DNA of 64,000 nucleotides from Nocardiopsis flavescens (GCF_900141985.1 NZ_FQZK01000001.1:658003-722002); one strand, 5' to 3'. Shown: positions 20,101-29,528, counted from the first letter of the stretch. Notes: generated by a model from the sequence alone, not told the origin. Made by a program: numbers and translations.

Positions 20101-20754
20101 CGCGACGACAGCGACCTGGCCGAGGTGTACACGGCGTGGGGCGGCTTCGCCTACGGCCGCGGGCTCGACGGGGTGCCGGCGGCCGACGACATGCGGGCCA
20201 ACTACCGGCGGATCAAGGTGGCGGCCAAGAACATCGACAGCGCCGAGCACGACATCGCCGACTCCGACGACTACTTCCAGTACCACGGCGGCATGATCGC
20301 GACCGTGCGGGCGCTCACCGGGTCCGATCCCAAGGCGTACGTGGGCGACTCCACCTCGCCCGACGCGGTGCGCACCCGGCCGCTGGCCGACGAGACGGCG
20401 CGGGTGTTCCGGGCGCGGGTGGTCAACCCGCGCTGGATCTCCGCGATGCGCAGGCACGGGTACAAGGGGGCGTTCGAGCTGGCCGCGACCGTGGACTACC
20501 TCTTCGGGTTCGACGCGACGGCCGGGGTGGTCCACGACTGGATGTACGAGCGGCTCGCGGCGGAGTACGTGCTCGACGAAGAGACCCAGGAGTTCCTGCG
20601 GCGCTCCAACCCGTGGGCGCTGCACGGCATCGTGGAGCGGCTGCACGAGGCGGCCCGGCGCGGGCTGTGGGCGGAGCCGGACCCGGCGACGCTCCAGGCG
20701 CTGACCGAGGTGTACCTGGAGGTCGAGGGCGACCTGGAGGAGCGGGACGAGTGA
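17164..20754 (+). CDS. cobN: CobN, aerobic cobaltochelatase large subunit
   Basis: A 1196-residue chelatase that inserts Co2+ into hydrogenobyrinic acid a,c-diamide. It aligns throughout with CobN/BchH/ChlH: GILYYRAHEAGGNTAFV, SAYPTKHARIGNAVGLDTP, the highly conserved LVHLGKHGSLEWLPGKN, PTGRNFYTVDP, and QYHGGMIATVRALTG. The length is normal. It needs ATPase partners; no CobS/CobT is present, but the ChlI/ChlD-like gene at 27387-29486 is the likely partner, as in other actinobacteria. It is the first gene of cobN-cobF-cobQ-cobK under a B12 riboswitch. Confidence 0.96.
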   Translation: MTVRIALLSTSDTDLLSARGSGAAYTWANPSRAPEGELASAVEGADLVVVRLLGSPHDLWPGLAAVRERGTPLVVLSGEQQPSAELMEHSTVPIGVATDAHRYLAQGGPANLARLHAFLSDTVLVTGEGFEPPLELPAWGLAERDGDTAPGLPRIGILYYRAHEAGGNTAFVHDLADAVDATGRAVGVPVFAGSLRSAPDELYAALGGFDALVVTLLAAGGSTPATAGAGGDDEAWDVERMAALGVPVLQGLCLTSPRAAWEESDDGVTPLDSASQIAIPEFDGRIITVPFSFKEIDRDGLPRYAADPERCARLAGIAVAHARLRHVPPAEKRIAVVMSAYPTKHARIGNAVGLDTPRSLVRLLRRLREEGYDLGGPGALPGLDLEDEAEAGDALIHALIAAGGQDEEWLTSGQLTDAHVRITAREYADWTRDLPAALRDAMTEAWGPAPGGLYVNDSGEIVLAALRAGNVVVLVQPPRGFGENPIAIYHDPDLAPSHHYLAAYRWLERGFGAHALVHLGKHGSLEWLPGKNAALSAACATDAALGDLPLVYPFLVNDPGEGAQAKRRAHATIVDHLIPPMARAETYGDIARLEQLLDEHANIASMDPAKLPAVRGEIWSLMRAAEMHRDLGLADRPGDEEFDDFLLHVDGWLCEIKDTRIRDGLHVLGAAPEGEARVNLVLSVLRAAQVWGGVGGAVPGLRAALGLKEGAPTAEVDAVEALARGLVERMEAAGWDPAAVEGLHDDPGVRAVLDFAAAQVVPRLARTTDETEHVLRALAGGFVPAGPSGSPLRGLVNVLPTGRNFYTVDPRAVPSRLAWQTGQAMADSLLRRHLDETGAYPESVGLSVWGTSAMRTSGDDIAEVLALLGVRPEWDEASRRVSHLEAVPLEELGRPRIDVTVRISGFFRDAFPHVVALLDDAVSLAAGLEEPADRNFVRAHTLADLEAHGDLRRATTRIFGSAPGSYGAGILQVVESGNWRDDSDLAEVYTAWGGFAYGRGLDGVPAADDMRANYRRIKVAAKNIDSAEHDIADSDDYFQYHGGMIATVRALTGSDPKAYVGDSTSPDAVRTRPLADETARVFRARVVNPRWISAMRRHGYKGAFELAATVDYLFGFDATAGVVHDWMYERLAAEYVLDEETQEFLRRSNPWALHGIVERLHEAARRGLWAEPDPATLQALTEVYLEVEGDLEERDE

Positions 20755-21473
20755 GGGTGCGGATCCTGGGGATGGGCATGGGCCCGCACCAGCTCACCGG
20801 CGAGGCCGCCCAGGCCCTGCGGGGCTGCGACTACGCGGTCGCGGCCCGCAAGGGCGACGGCGACGGGCTGCTGGCGCTGCGGCGGGCGGTGTGCGCGGCG
20901 CACGGCGTGCCGCTGGTGGAGGTGCCCGACCCGGCGCGGGACCGGGGCGCGGCCGACTACGCGGCGGCCGTCGCCGACTGGCACGCGGAGCGCACGGCCG
21001 CCTACGAGCGGGTGCTGGCCGAGCGCGGCGGCACGGCGGCGTTCCTGGTCTGGGGCGACCCGTCGCTGTACGACTCCACGCTGCGGATCGTGGAGGCCGT
21101 GGCCGCGCGGGGGGCCGTGCCGGTGGAGTACGACGTGCTGCCGGGGATCGGCGCCCCGCAGATGCTCGCCGCCCGGCACCGGATCGTGCTACACGGGGTG
21201 GGCGGGCCGGTCCACGTCACCCCGGCCCGCCGCCTCCCCGAGGCGGTGGCGGCGGGGCACCGCGACATCGTCGTCATGCTGGGCGGGCGGCACGGGTTCG
21301 CCGAGCTGGCCGACTGGTCCGTGTGGTGGGGCGCCAACCTCGGCACCGACACCGAGGAGCTGGTCGCGGGGCGGGTCGGCGACGTGCTGGAGGAGATCGG
21401 CGCGGCCCGGCTGCGGGCGAGGGAGAGGGCGGGATGGGTCATGGACACTGCGCTGCTGCGGAGGCCGCGGTGA
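20751..21473 (+). CDS. cobF: CobF, precorrin-6A synthase (deacetylating)
   Basis: A 240-residue SAM-dependent C1-methyltransferase of the aerobic B12 route; it extrudes the C20 carbon as acetate. Seen: [14 protein letters not shown] at the N-terminus, [16 protein letters not shown] and [15 protein letters not shown] of the tetrapyrrole methylase fold, and VMLGGRHGF. The GTG start overlaps the cobN stop (GTGA). CobF is specific to the oxygen-dependent pathway, which matters because CobG here is incomplete. Confidence 0.93.
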   Translation: MRVRILGMGMGPHQLTGEAAQALRGCDYAVAARKGDGDGLLALRRAVCAAHGVPLVEVPDPARDRGAADYAAAVADWHAERTAAYERVLAERGGTAAFLVWGDPSLYDSTLRIVEAVAARGAVPVEYDVLPGIGAPQMLAARHRIVLHGVGGPVHVTPARRLPEAVAAGHRDIVVMLGGRHGFAELADWSVWWGANLGTDTEELVAGRVGDVLEEIGAARLRARERAGWVMDTALLRRPR

Positions 21474-23125
21474 GGGAGGGGGCGGGGTCCGGGGTATCCG
21501 CCGGGAGCGGGGGCGCGCAGCGGCGCGCGGTGCCTCTCCCGGACGGTGGCGGGGGGCGGGCGGGCGGAACCGGACCGCGGTCCGTCACCGAAGACGAGAA
21601 CCCGAACCCGCGCGAAACACCCCCGGCGAACGGCGGTGGGAGGCGGGCGGGACTGCTCGTGGCCGGGACCACCTCCGACGCCGGCAAGAGCGTCGTCACC
21701 ACCGGCCTGTGCCGGGCGTTCGCCCGCCGGGGCGTGCGAGTGGCCCCCTACAAGGCGCAGAACATGTCCAACAACTCCATGGTCTGCCGCGGCCCGGACG
21801 GGCGCCCCGCGGAGATCGGCCGGGCCCAGTGGGTGCAGGCGCTGGCCGCCCGCGCCGAGCCGGAGCCGGCCATGAACCCGGTGCTGCTCAAGCCCGGCGG
21901 CGACCGGCGCAGCCACGTGGTGCTCATGGGCCGCCCCGGGGGCGAGGTGTCCTCCGCGGACTGGGAGGCGGGCCGGCGCCACCTGGCGAGGGCCGCGCAC
22001 GCCGCCTTCGACGACCTGGCGGCCCGGTACGAGGTCGTCGTCGCCGAGGGCGCCGGCAGCCCCGCGGAGACCAACCTGCGGGCGGGCGACTACGTCAACA
22101 TGGGGCTGGCCCGGCACGCGGACCTGCCCGCGGTGGTGGTGGGCGACATCGACCGGGGCGGCGTGTTCGCCGCCCTGTACGGGACGGTGGCCCTGCTGGA
22201 GCGGGCCGACCGCGACCTCGTCGCGGGCTTCGTCGTCAACAAGTTCCGGGGCGACCCCGCGCTCCTCGCGCCGGGGCTGGCCGACCTGGAGCGGCGCACC
22301 GGCCGCCGCGTCTACGGCGTCCTGCCATGGGACCCGGGCCTGTGGCTGGACTCGGAGGACGCCCTGGACCTGGAGGGCCGGCGCGCGGACGGGGACCGGG
22401 TGCGGCGGGTGGCGGTGGTGCGGCTGCCCCGCATCAGCAACTTCACCGACGTGGACGCGCTCGGCCTGGAGCCCGGCCTGGACGTGGTGTTCGCCTCCGG
22501 GCCGCGCGACCTCTCCGACGCCGACCTGGTGGTGCTGCCCGGCACCCGCGCCACCCTGGCCGACCTGGCGTGGCTGCGCGCGCGGGGGCTGGACCGGGCG
22601 GTGGCCGACCACGCCCGCCGGGGGCGCCCGGTGCTGGGGATCTGCGGCGGCTTCCAGATGCTGGGCCGCACGGTGGCCGACCCCCGCGGGGTGGAGGCCC
22701 GGGGCGGCGGCGCGGCCGAGGGGCTGGGGCTGCTGGACGTGCACACGGAGTTCACCGCGGACAAGACCCTGGGGCTGCCCTCGGGGGAGGCGTTCGGCGT
22801 TCCGGTGTCCGGCTACGAGATCCACCACGGGACGGTGTCGCGCGGGCCGGGGGCCGGGGCGTTCCCCGGCGGGGCGCGCGCCGGCGCGGTGTTCGGCACG
22901 CTGTGGCACGGCGCCCTGGAGGGCGACGCCTTCCGGTCGGCGTTCCTGGCCGAGGCACTGGGGCACGAGCCGTCCGGTGTCCGGTTCGAACAGGCCCGGG
23001 AGCGACGCCTGGATTTGCTCGCGGACCTGGTGGAGGAGCACCTGGACGTGGACGCGCTGCTGGCGCTGGCCCGCGCGGGGGCGCCGCCGGGGCTGCCCGA
23101 GCCCCGCCCGGGGGGTGCGCGGTGA
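21470..23125 (+). CDS. cobQ: CobQ, cobyric acid synthase (glutamine-hydrolysing)
   Basis: Amidates carboxylates b, d, e and g of adenosylcobyrinate a,c-diamide. The N-terminal ATPase part has [23 protein letters not shown] and [11 protein letters not shown]. The C-terminal glutamine amidotransferase has the nucleophile in [11 protein letters not shown] and the His in GYEIHHGTV. The GTG at 21470 overlaps the cobF stop, but the first 60 residues it adds are low-complexity and not conserved. A GTG at 21530 or a later start is possible, so the N-terminus is uncertain. It is third in the cobN operon. Confidence 0.93.
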   Translation: MREGAGSGVSAGSGGAQRRAVPLPDGGGGRAGGTGPRSVTEDENPNPRETPPANGGGRRAGLLVAGTTSDAGKSVVTTGLCRAFARRGVRVAPYKAQNMSNNSMVCRGPDGRPAEIGRAQWVQALAARAEPEPAMNPVLLKPGGDRRSHVVLMGRPGGEVSSADWEAGRRHLARAAHAAFDDLAARYEVVVAEGAGSPAETNLRAGDYVNMGLARHADLPAVVVGDIDRGGVFAALYGTVALLERADRDLVAGFVVNKFRGDPALLAPGLADLERRTGRRVYGVLPWDPGLWLDSEDALDLEGRRADGDRVRRVAVVRLPRISNFTDVDALGLEPGLDVVFASGPRDLSDADLVVLPGTRATLADLAWLRARGLDRAVADHARRGRPVLGICGGFQMLGRTVADPRGVEARGGGAAEGLGLLDVHTEFTADKTLGLPSGEAFGVPVSGYEIHHGTVSRGPGAGAFPGGARAGAVFGTLWHGALEGDAFRSAFLAEALGHEPSGVRFEQARERRLDLLADLVEEHLDVDALLALARAGAPPGLPEPRPGGAR

Positions 23126-23841
23126 GGCTCCTGCTGCTGGGCGGCACCTCCGAGGCCCGCGAGCTGGCCGCGCTCCTGGTGGAGGCCGGGGTGGATGTGA
23201 CGTCGTCGCTGGCCGGGCGGGTGGCGCGGCCCCGCCTGCCGGTGGGCCGGGTGCGCGTCGGGGGCTTCGGCGGGGTGGCGGGGCTGCGGGAGGCGCTCGC
23301 CGGCTACGACGCGGTCGTGGACGCCACCCACCCCTTCGCGCTGGGCATGTCCGCGAACGCGGCGGCGGCCTGCACCGGCCTGCCGCTGCTGCGGCTGGAG
23401 CGGCCCGGGTGGGACCCGGAGCCGGGCTGGCACCACGCCGGCACCCACGGGGAGGCGGCGCTGACGGCGGCACGGCTGGGCTCGCGGCCGTTCCTGACCG
23501 TGGGCCGCCAGGAGCTGGACCGGTTCGTGCCCGCCCTGGGCGGGCACCCGGTGCTGGCCCGGGTGGTGGACGCGCCCGAGCAGGAGCCGCCGCCCTCCTG
23601 GCGGCTGGTCACCGGGCGGGGGCCGTACACGCTGGAGGGCGAGCGGGAGCTGATGGCCGGGCACGGCGCGGACGTGCTGGTCACGAAGAACTCCGGCGGG
23701 TCCTACACCCGGCCCAAGCTGGAGGCGGCGCGCCTGCTGGGCGTGCCGGTCGTGGTGGTGCGGCGCCCGCCGGGCCCCGGGAACGTGCCGACCGTGCACG
23801 ACGTCGCCTCGGCCCTGGACTGGGTGCGGCGGCTGGGCTGA
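23122..23841 (+). CDS. cobK: CobK, precorrin-6A reductase
   Basis: A 239-residue NADPH-dependent reductase of precorrin-6A. Family marks are [16 protein letters not shown] at the start, [39 protein letters not shown], and [17 protein letters not shown]. The GTG start overlaps the cobQ stop (GTGA). It ends the cobN operon, 58 bases from the convergent fusion gene. Confidence 0.94.
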   Translation: MRLLLLGGTSEARELAALLVEAGVDVTSSLAGRVARPRLPVGRVRVGGFGGVAGLREALAGYDAVVDATHPFALGMSANAAAACTGLPLLRLERPGWDPEPGWHHAGTHGEAALTAARLGSRPFLTVGRQELDRFVPALGGHPVLARVVDAPEQEPPPSWRLVTGRGPYTLEGERELMAGHGADVLVTKNSGGSYTRPKLEAARLLGVPVVVVRRPPGPGNVPTVHDVASALDWVRRLG

Positions 23842-23899
23842 GCCCGGGCGGGCGGCACCGGCTGCCGGGCGCCGACGCCGCCCGGGGCGCGATCCGGGG

Positions 23900-26776
23900 T
23901 CAGGCGCGGGCGGTGAGGGCCGGCGCCGTCCGTCCCCCGGTGTCCCACCCCTCCAGGGCGGCCAGGAACCTCGCGGCGGTCTCGGGCGGGCGCACGGCCA
24001 CCCGTACCCAGGAGGCGTCCAGGCCGGGGAAGGTGTCGGCCCGGCGGACCGCGATGCCCCGCCCGCGCAGATGGACGTGCCCGCCCTCCCCGACCCTGAC
24101 CAGGACGAACGGGGCACGGGAGGGGACGAAGTCCGCCCCGGCGCGGCGCAGGCCCCCCTGGAGGGACCGGCGCCACCCGTCCAGGGCGCGGGCGCGCTCG
24201 GCCGCCTCGTCCGCGGCGCGCGGGTCCGCCGCGCAGGCGACCATGGCGGCGACGGCGGGAGCGGACACCGACCACGGTGTCTGGGCGCGGGCCAGCTCGC
24301 GGACGGCGGCCGGGTCGCCCACGGCGTACCCGGCCCGGATGCCGGGGATCGACCAGTGCTTGGTGAGGCTGCGCAGGACCACCACGCCCTCCAGCCGCTC
24401 CCCCGCGAGCGATCCGGGCTCGCCGGGCACGGCGTCCATGAAGGCCTCGTCCACGACGAGCAGGCGCCCGGGGCGGCGCAGGGCGCGCAGCGTGCGCGCG
24501 GGGTGCAGCACCCCGGTGGGGTTGGTGGGGTTGCCGACCACCACGAGGTCGGCGTCCTCGGGGACGGCCGCCGGGTCGAGGGCGAAGCCGTCCCGCGCGG
24601 GGCAGAGCACCGCCGTGACGCGGTGCCCGGCCTGTTCGAGGGCGGCGTGCGGCTCGGTGAACTGGGGGTGGACGACCACCGGCCGGTGCCAGGGCCGCAG
24701 CCGGGCCAGCAGCGTGAACGCCTCCGCCGCCCCGGCGGTGGGCAGGACGTCCGCGGGGTCGCGGCCGTGGCGGCGGGCGATCGCGGCGCGGGCGGGGCCG
24801 GCGTCGGGGTAGGCGGCGGCCCCGGCCAGGCCCGCGTGCAGCGCGCGGTCCAGCCAGTCGGGGCGCGGTCCCGCGTACACGTTGACGGCCAGGTCGAGCA
24901 GCCCCTCGCCGGTCTCGGCGTCGCCATGGTGGCGCAGTGGGTCCGCGGGGGCGCCGTGCAGCGGGGCCGCGCAGGAACCCGGGCCCTGCTGGCGGTCGCG
25001 GCGCGGGTCCACGAGGGCCGCGCGCCCGTGCGGGCCCGCGCGGAGCGGATCCGCGGAGCGGGGGCCGTCGCCGCCTTCCCCGGCATCCCCTTCCCCGGCG
25101 GTCGTGACGGCGGTGTTCCGGGTGTCCGCGGGCCCGTCGAGGCCGGTGGGACCGTGAGGGCGGGTGGGGCCGTCAGGGCCTGCGGGGTCGGCGAGGACTG
25201 CGGAGCCAGCAGGGCTGGCGGGGACATCGGGACCAGCAAGGTTGGCAGGATTGACGGGGTCAGCAAGGACGGCGAGGCCGTTAGGGCCTGCGGGGTCGGC
25301 GAGGCTAGCGGGGCCGGTGTGGTCAGCGAGGCCAGCGGGGCCCACTCCCCCGCCCGCCACTACCGCCCCGCCGCCGGGCGCGGTCCGGGGGGCGGGCCGC
25401 GCCGGGGCGGCGCCCGGGTGCGCCCCACCGACGGGAAGGGGGCGGGCTGCGACGGCCGCGGCGAAGCGGGCGGCGAGCCGGGGGTGCCCGGCCCAGTGGA
25501 CGTGCAGGTAGGACGCGTGCAGGGTCGGCGAGGCGAACCCCTCCGCGGTCCCCTCGACCTCCCACGCCGGGCCGTCCGCCCCGGCCTGCGGGGTGATCCG
25601 GGTGCGGTGGAACTCGTGGCCCGTCACCCGCTCCCCCGCCCGGGTGAGCAGGGTGTCCCGCGGGGAGACGGCCTCGGGGTAGCGCAGGGTCAGCCGCTCG
25701 GTCATCCGCGCCTCGGCCGCCAGGACCCCGGCCATGGGCCGCCCGTCCAGGGACCGGGCGAGGTAGAGCAGGCCCGCGCACTCGGCGGCCGTCGGGACGC
25801 CGTCCAGCACCGCCTCCCGGAGTTCGGCGGCCAGGGCGCGGTTGGCGGACAGGGCGCCCGCGTACACCTCGGGGAAGCCGCCGCCGAGGTGGAGGCCGCG
25901 GGTCCCCGGCGGCAGCCCGGCGTCGGTGAGCGGGTCGAAGACCCGCACGTCGCACCCGGCGGCGCGGAGCAGCTCCTCGGTCTCGGCGTAGCGGAAGGTG
26001 AAGGCGCGCCCCCCGGCGACCGCCACCACCGGCCGCCCCCGCACCGGCTCCCCGACCTCGGCGGCCGGGTCCCAGGGCCCGGCGTCCAGGCCGGGTGCGG
26101 AGCGGGCCAGTTCCAGCACCGCGTCCAGGTCCACGTGGGCGGCGACGTGCTCGCCCAGCCGGGCCACCACCCGCTCCGACTCCTCCCGCTCGGCGGCCGG
26201 GACCAGGCCCAGGTGCCGGGAGGGGCGGGCGATCCGCTCGTCGTGGGGGACCACCCCCAGGACCGGCAGGCGGGTGGAGCGGACGATCTCCGCGGTGTTG
26301 CGCGCCGAACCGGCGCGGTTGAGGATCACGCCGGCGACCTGCACCGACGGGTCGTAGCCGGCCATGCCCGCCACCAGCGCGCCGACCGAGCGCGACATGC
26401 GGGACACGTCCACGACCAGCACCACCGGCGTCCGGGTGAGGGCTGCCACGTGCGCCGAGGAGGCGAACCCGTCCGTGCCGATCCGGCCGTCGTGCAGCCC
26501 CATCACGCCCTCCACGACGGCGGCGTCCGCGCCGCGCGCCCCGTGCAGGAGCAGCGGTACCACCCGGTGCTCCCCCACCAGGTGCGGGTCGAGGTTGCGG
26601 CCGGGCCGCCCGGTGGCCAGGGCGTGGTAGCCGGGGTCGATGTAGTCCGGGCCGACCTTGTGCCCGCTGACCGCGTGCCCGGCGGCGCGGAGCGCGGCCA
26701 TGAGGCCGGTCGCGACCGTGGTCTTGCCCTGCCCCGTCATGGGCGCGGCGACCATGATCCGGGGCAGGGGTGTCAC
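23900..26776 (-). CDS. CobB-CobC fusion: cobyrinate a,c-diamide synthase + PLP threonine-phosphate decarboxylase-like domain
   Basis: A 958-residue fusion. Residues 1 to about 455 are CobB: MVAAPMTGQGKTTVATG, VGPDYIDPGYH, VEGVMGLHDGR, and the amidotransferase part HLGGGFPEVYAGAL with AECAGLLYL as nucleophile region. About 455-620 is an Ala/Gly/Pro-rich linker with degenerate GLADPAGP-like repeats. About 620-958 is a CobC/CobD-like class I aminotransferase fold with NPTNPTGVLHP, VVDEAFMD, and PLP lysine in SLTKHWSIPGIRAGY. It makes the a,c-diamide and probably the aminopropanol phosphate arm. The GTG overlaps the cobO stop (GTGA). A frameshift is not needed to explain it. Confidence 0.9.
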   Translation of the reverse strand: MTPLPRIMVAAPMTGQGKTTVATGLMAALRAAGHAVSGHKVGPDYIDPGYHALATGRPGRNLDPHLVGEHRVVPLLLHGARGADAAVVEGVMGLHDGRIGTDGFASSAHVAALTRTPVVLVVDVSRMSRSVGALVAGMAGYDPSVQVAGVILNRAGSARNTAEIVRSTRLPVLGVVPHDERIARPSRHLGLVPAAEREESERVVARLGEHVAAHVDLDAVLELARSAPGLDAGPWDPAAEVGEPVRGRPVVAVAGGRAFTFRYAETEELLRAAGCDVRVFDPLTDAGLPPGTRGLHLGGGFPEVYAGALSANRALAAELREAVLDGVPTAAECAGLLYLARSLDGRPMAGVLAAEARMTERLTLRYPEAVSPRDTLLTRAGERVTGHEFHRTRITPQAGADGPAWEVEGTAEGFASPTLHASYLHVHWAGHPRLAARFAAAVAARPLPVGGAHPGAAPARPAPRTAPGGGAVVAGGGVGPAGLADHTGPASLADPAGPNGLAVLADPVNPANLAGPDVPASPAGSAVLADPAGPDGPTRPHGPTGLDGPADTRNTAVTTAGEGDAGEGGDGPRSADPLRAGPHGRAALVDPRRDRQQGPGSCAAPLHGAPADPLRHHGDAETGEGLLDLAVNVYAGPRPDWLDRALHAGLAGAAAYPDAGPARAAIARRHGRDPADVLPTAGAAEAFTLLARLRPWHRPVVVHPQFTEPHAALEQAGHRVTAVLCPARDGFALDPAAVPEDADLVVVGNPTNPTGVLHPARTLRALRRPGRLLVVDEAFMDAVPGEPGSLAGERLEGVVVLRSLTKHWSIPGIRAGYAVGDPAAVRELARAQTPWSVSAPAVAAMVACAADPRAADEAAERARALDGWRRSLQGGLRRAGADFVPSRAPFVLVRVGEGGHVHLRGRGIAVRRADTFPGLDASWVRVAVRPPETAARFLAALEGWDTGGRTAPALTARA
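25130..25345 (-). repeat. Degenerate repeats in the CobB-CobC linker
   Basis: The linker-coding DNA repeats a GGTCGGCGAGG-type module. A 22-bp stretch (starting AGGGCCTGCGGGG) occurs perfectly at 25175-25196 and 25283-25304, 108 bases apart. The frame is kept, so the repeats expand a flexible linker between the two enzymes. Confidence 0.8.
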
Positions 26777-27387
26777 CACTCGATGCCCCGCTGCCCCTTG
26801 CGGCCCGCGTCCATGGGGTGCTTGACCTTGGTCATCTCGGTGACCAGGTCGGCGGCCTCCAGCAGCCGGGGGTCGGCGCGCCTTCCGGTGACGACCACGT
26901 GCTGTCGGCCGGGGCGGTCGCGCAGGGCCGCCACGACGTCCTCGGCGTCGACCCAGCCCCAGGTGATCGGGTAGGTGAACTCGTCGAGGATGAGCAGGTC
27001 GTGGCGCTGGTCGGCGAGGCGGCGCTTGATCTCCGCCCAGCCCTCGGCGGCGTCGGCCGCGTGGTCCTCGTCGCTGCCCCTGCGGCGGCTCCACGACCAG
27101 CCCGACCCCATCTTGTGCCACTCCACGGGGCCGCCCTCGCCGGTCTCCTCGTGGAGGCGGCCCAGGCGTTCGAGCACGGTCTGCTCGCCGATGCGCCACT
27201 TCGCGGACTTGACGAACTGGAACACCCCGATCCGCCAGCCCTGGTTCCAGGCGCGCAGGGCGAGCCCGAACGCGGCGGTGGACTTGCCCTTGCCGTCGCC
27301 GGTGTGGACGGCCAGCACCGGCTGGTTGCGGCGCTGGCGGGTGGTGAGGCCGTCGTCGGGGACGGCCGTCGGCTTGCCCTGGGGCAT
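26773..27387 (-). CDS. cobO: CobO, corrinoid adenosyltransferase
   Basis: A 204-residue CobA/CobO-type ATP:cob(I)yrinate adenosyltransferase. The P-loop is VHTGDGKGKSTAAFG, followed by GWRIGVFQFVKS, LLILDEFTYPITWGWVD and VVVTGRRADPRLLEAADLVTEM, all family marks. It attaches the adenosyl group before amidation by CobQ. The ATG overlaps the stop of the chelatase gene upstream (TGATG) and the CobO stop overlaps the fusion gene, so all three are coupled. Confidence 0.95.
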   Translation of the reverse strand: MPQGKPTAVPDDGLTTRQRRNQPVLAVHTGDGKGKSTAAFGLALRAWNQGWRIGVFQFVKSAKWRIGEQTVLERLGRLHEETGEGGPVEWHKMGSGWSWSRRRGSDEDHAADAAEGWAEIKRRLADQRHDLLILDEFTYPITWGWVDAEDVVAALRDRPGRQHVVVTGRRADPRLLEAADLVTEMTKVKHPMDAGRKGQRGIEW

Positions 27388-29486
27388 CAGGCGGCCCTCT
27401 CCTTCACCGCGGCGCCGAGTCCCTCGGCGCTGACCTCGGACACGGGCAGGTGGTCGGCCCCCAGGCGGCGGGCCAGGTCGGCGGCCAGCCCCAGCCGCAG
27501 CGGGCCGGACTCGCCGTCCACCACGACGGTGGTCACGCCCAGCCCGGCGACGTGGTCGGCGGCGCCGAACGCCCGGCCGACGGCGCCCGGGCCGCCGGTG
27601 GCGCGGCCGTCGGTGACCACGACCAGCAGGGGGCGGGTGCGCGGGTCGCGCAGCCGTTCGCGGCGCAGGACCCGGGCCGCCTCCAGCAGCCCCTCCGCCA
27701 GCGGGGTGCGCCCGCCCGCGGGCAGGCCGTCGAGGCGGGCGGCGGCGATGTCCACCGAGCGGGTGGGCGGCAGGACGAGTTCGGCGGCCCGGCCCCGGAA
27801 GGTGACCAGCCCGACCTTGTCGCGGCGGCGGTAGGCGTCCAGGAGCAGCGACAGGATCGCGGTCTTGACCTCGGTCATGCGCTTGCGCGCGGCCATGGAC
27901 CCGGAGGCGTCCACGCAGAACAGCACCAGGTTGGTCTCCTGCCCCTCCCGGACGGCGACGCGCAGGTCGCGGGGGTGCAGGCGCAGGCGTCCGCCGTCCC
28001 GGGGGCGCAGCGCGGCGGCCCGGACGGTCTCCACGAGGTGGAGGGAGGAGCCCGTGCCGGGGCCGGGCGGGGCGGCGCCGACGCGGCGTCCGCGAGTGCC
28101 GGTGGCGCGGCTGCGCCGGCCGTCGGCCCCCTCGCCCGTCCCGCGCACGGTGAGCTTGCGCGTCCGGTAGGGCGCGGCGGCCCCGACCGGGGCGGCCCCG
28201 GGCGCGGGGGCGGGTGCCCGGGCGTCCGGTTCCGCGGGGGTCGCGGGGTCCGGGTCCGCGCCGTGGGAGGCCTCCGGCTCCGCAGGGCCGGGCCCGTCGG
28301 GGGTCCCCGGCGCGGGGCCGTCCTCGGCCGTGCCGGGGCTCTCCCCGGGCTCGGGGCCGGTGTCCGCGGGGTCCGCCGGGCCGGAGCCGCCGTCGCCCCC
28401 GTCGTCGGCGGGGCCGCCGTCCGGGCCGGGGGGCGGGGGGTCGGGCGGCGGGTCCTCCCCGCCCAGGATGCGGTCGAGGATCTCCTCGTCGATGCCGGGC
28501 GCGTCGAAGGGGTTGCGGCGCCGGCGGTGCGGCAGCGCCAGCAGGGCCGCGCGGCGGATGTCGGCGGAGGTGACCGAGGTGCGCCCCGCCCAGGCGGCGT
28601 GCGCGACGGCGGTACGGGCGGTGACGATGTCCGCGCGCAGGCCGTCCACCTCGTAGGCGGCGCAGACCTGGGCGATCTTCAGCAGGGCCGCCTCGGAGAG
28701 CAGGACCCGGCCCAGGCCGGCGCGGGCCCGCGCGATGCGCGCCGCGAGGGCCTCCTCGGCGGCGCGGTACCGCTCGGCGAAGGCGGCGGGGTCGGCGTCG
28801 TAGGCCATGCGCCGCCGGACCACCTCCACGCGCGCCGCGGGGTCGGCGGGCGCGGCGACCTCGACGGTGAGCCCGAACCGGTCCAGCAGCTGCGGGCGCA
28901 GCTCGCCCTCCTCCGGGTTCATCGTGCCGATGAGCAGGAAACGGGCCGCGTGCTCCACGGAGAAGCCGTCGCGCTCGACGGTGGCCCGGCCGGTCGCGGC
29001 GGCGTCCAGCAGGAGGTCGACCAGGTGGTCGTGCAGCAGGTTGACCTCGTCGACGTAGAGCAGGCCCCGGTGGGCGCGGGCCAGCAGCCCGGGTTCGTAG
29101 GAGACCTTGCCGTGGGTGAGGGCCTGCTCCAGGTGCAGCGACCCCAGGACCCGGTCCTCGGTGGCGCCCACGGGCAGCTCGACCAGCCGGACCGGGCGGG
29201 CCTCCACCGGGACGCCGGTGCCGAAGGGGCCGTCGGGCGACTCCTGGGCGGGGTCGTCGGGGTCGGTGGAGAACCGGTCTCCGCGGTGCACGCGGACCGG
29301 GGGCAGCAGGGAGGCAAGGGCGCGGACCGCCGTGGACTTGGCGGTGCCCTTCTCCCCGCGGACCAGGACTCCCCCGATCTCGGGGGACACGCTGGCCAGG
29401 ACCAGGGCGAGGCCGAGGTCGTCCAGGGGTTCGGCGTCGCAGCCGACGATCGCCGAGAAGGGGTAGTGCGATGGACGCGATGGCAT
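27387..29486 (-). CDS. ChlI/ChlD-type chelatase ATPase with VWA domain (likely CobN partner)
   Basis: A 699-residue AAA+/VWA fusion. The N-terminal ChlI part has Walker A GEKGTAKST, Walker B LLYVDEVNLL, and the sensor region LLIGTMNPEEGELRPQLLDRFGL. About 120 residues of Pro/Gly/Asp/Glu-rich linker follow. The C-terminal VWA domain has a full MIDAS: FCVDASGSM, GGRTPLAEG and VVTDGRATG. This domain order is that of magnesium chelatase I plus D. No chlorophyll genes occur here and the gene sits between cob genes behind a B12 riboswitch, so a role as CobS/CobT equivalent is inferred. The start at 29486 has GGGAG upstream. Confidence 0.88.
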   Translation of the reverse strand: MPSRPSHYPFSAIVGCDAEPLDDLGLALVLASVSPEIGGVLVRGEKGTAKSTAVRALASLLPPVRVHRGDRFSTDPDDPAQESPDGPFGTGVPVEARPVRLVELPVGATEDRVLGSLHLEQALTHGKVSYEPGLLARAHRGLLYVDEVNLLHDHLVDLLLDAAATGRATVERDGFSVEHAARFLLIGTMNPEEGELRPQLLDRFGLTVEVAAPADPAARVEVVRRRMAYDADPAAFAERYRAAEEALAARIARARAGLGRVLLSEAALLKIAQVCAAYEVDGLRADIVTARTAVAHAAWAGRTSVTSADIRRAALLALPHRRRRNPFDAPGIDEEILDRILGGEDPPPDPPPPGPDGGPADDGGDGGSGPADPADTGPEPGESPGTAEDGPAPGTPDGPGPAEPEASHGADPDPATPAEPDARAPAPAPGAAPVGAAAPYRTRKLTVRGTGEGADGRRSRATGTRGRRVGAAPPGPGTGSSLHLVETVRAAALRPRDGGRLRLHPRDLRVAVREGQETNLVLFCVDASGSMAARKRMTEVKTAILSLLLDAYRRRDKVGLVTFRGRAAELVLPPTRSVDIAAARLDGLPAGGRTPLAEGLLEAARVLRRERLRDPRTRPLLVVVTDGRATGGPGAVGRAFGAADHVAGLGVTTVVVDGESGPLRLGLAADLARRLGADHLPVSEVSAEGLGAAVKERAA

Positions 29487-29528
29487 GGGAGGCTCCCGCT
29501 CGTTTCGCCATGGGTCTGACGGATGCGG

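Noticed and set aside
16893-21473. A 1526-codon open frame on the plus strand overlapping cobN
   Set aside because: It is a Gly/Arg/Pro-rich shadow frame created by high GC; cobN in the proper frame has clear homology and its own riboswitch and ribosome site.
27387-29486. Magnesium chelatase for chlorophyll synthesis
   Set aside because: No other chlorophyll gene is present, and the gene sits in a B12-regulated cob operon.
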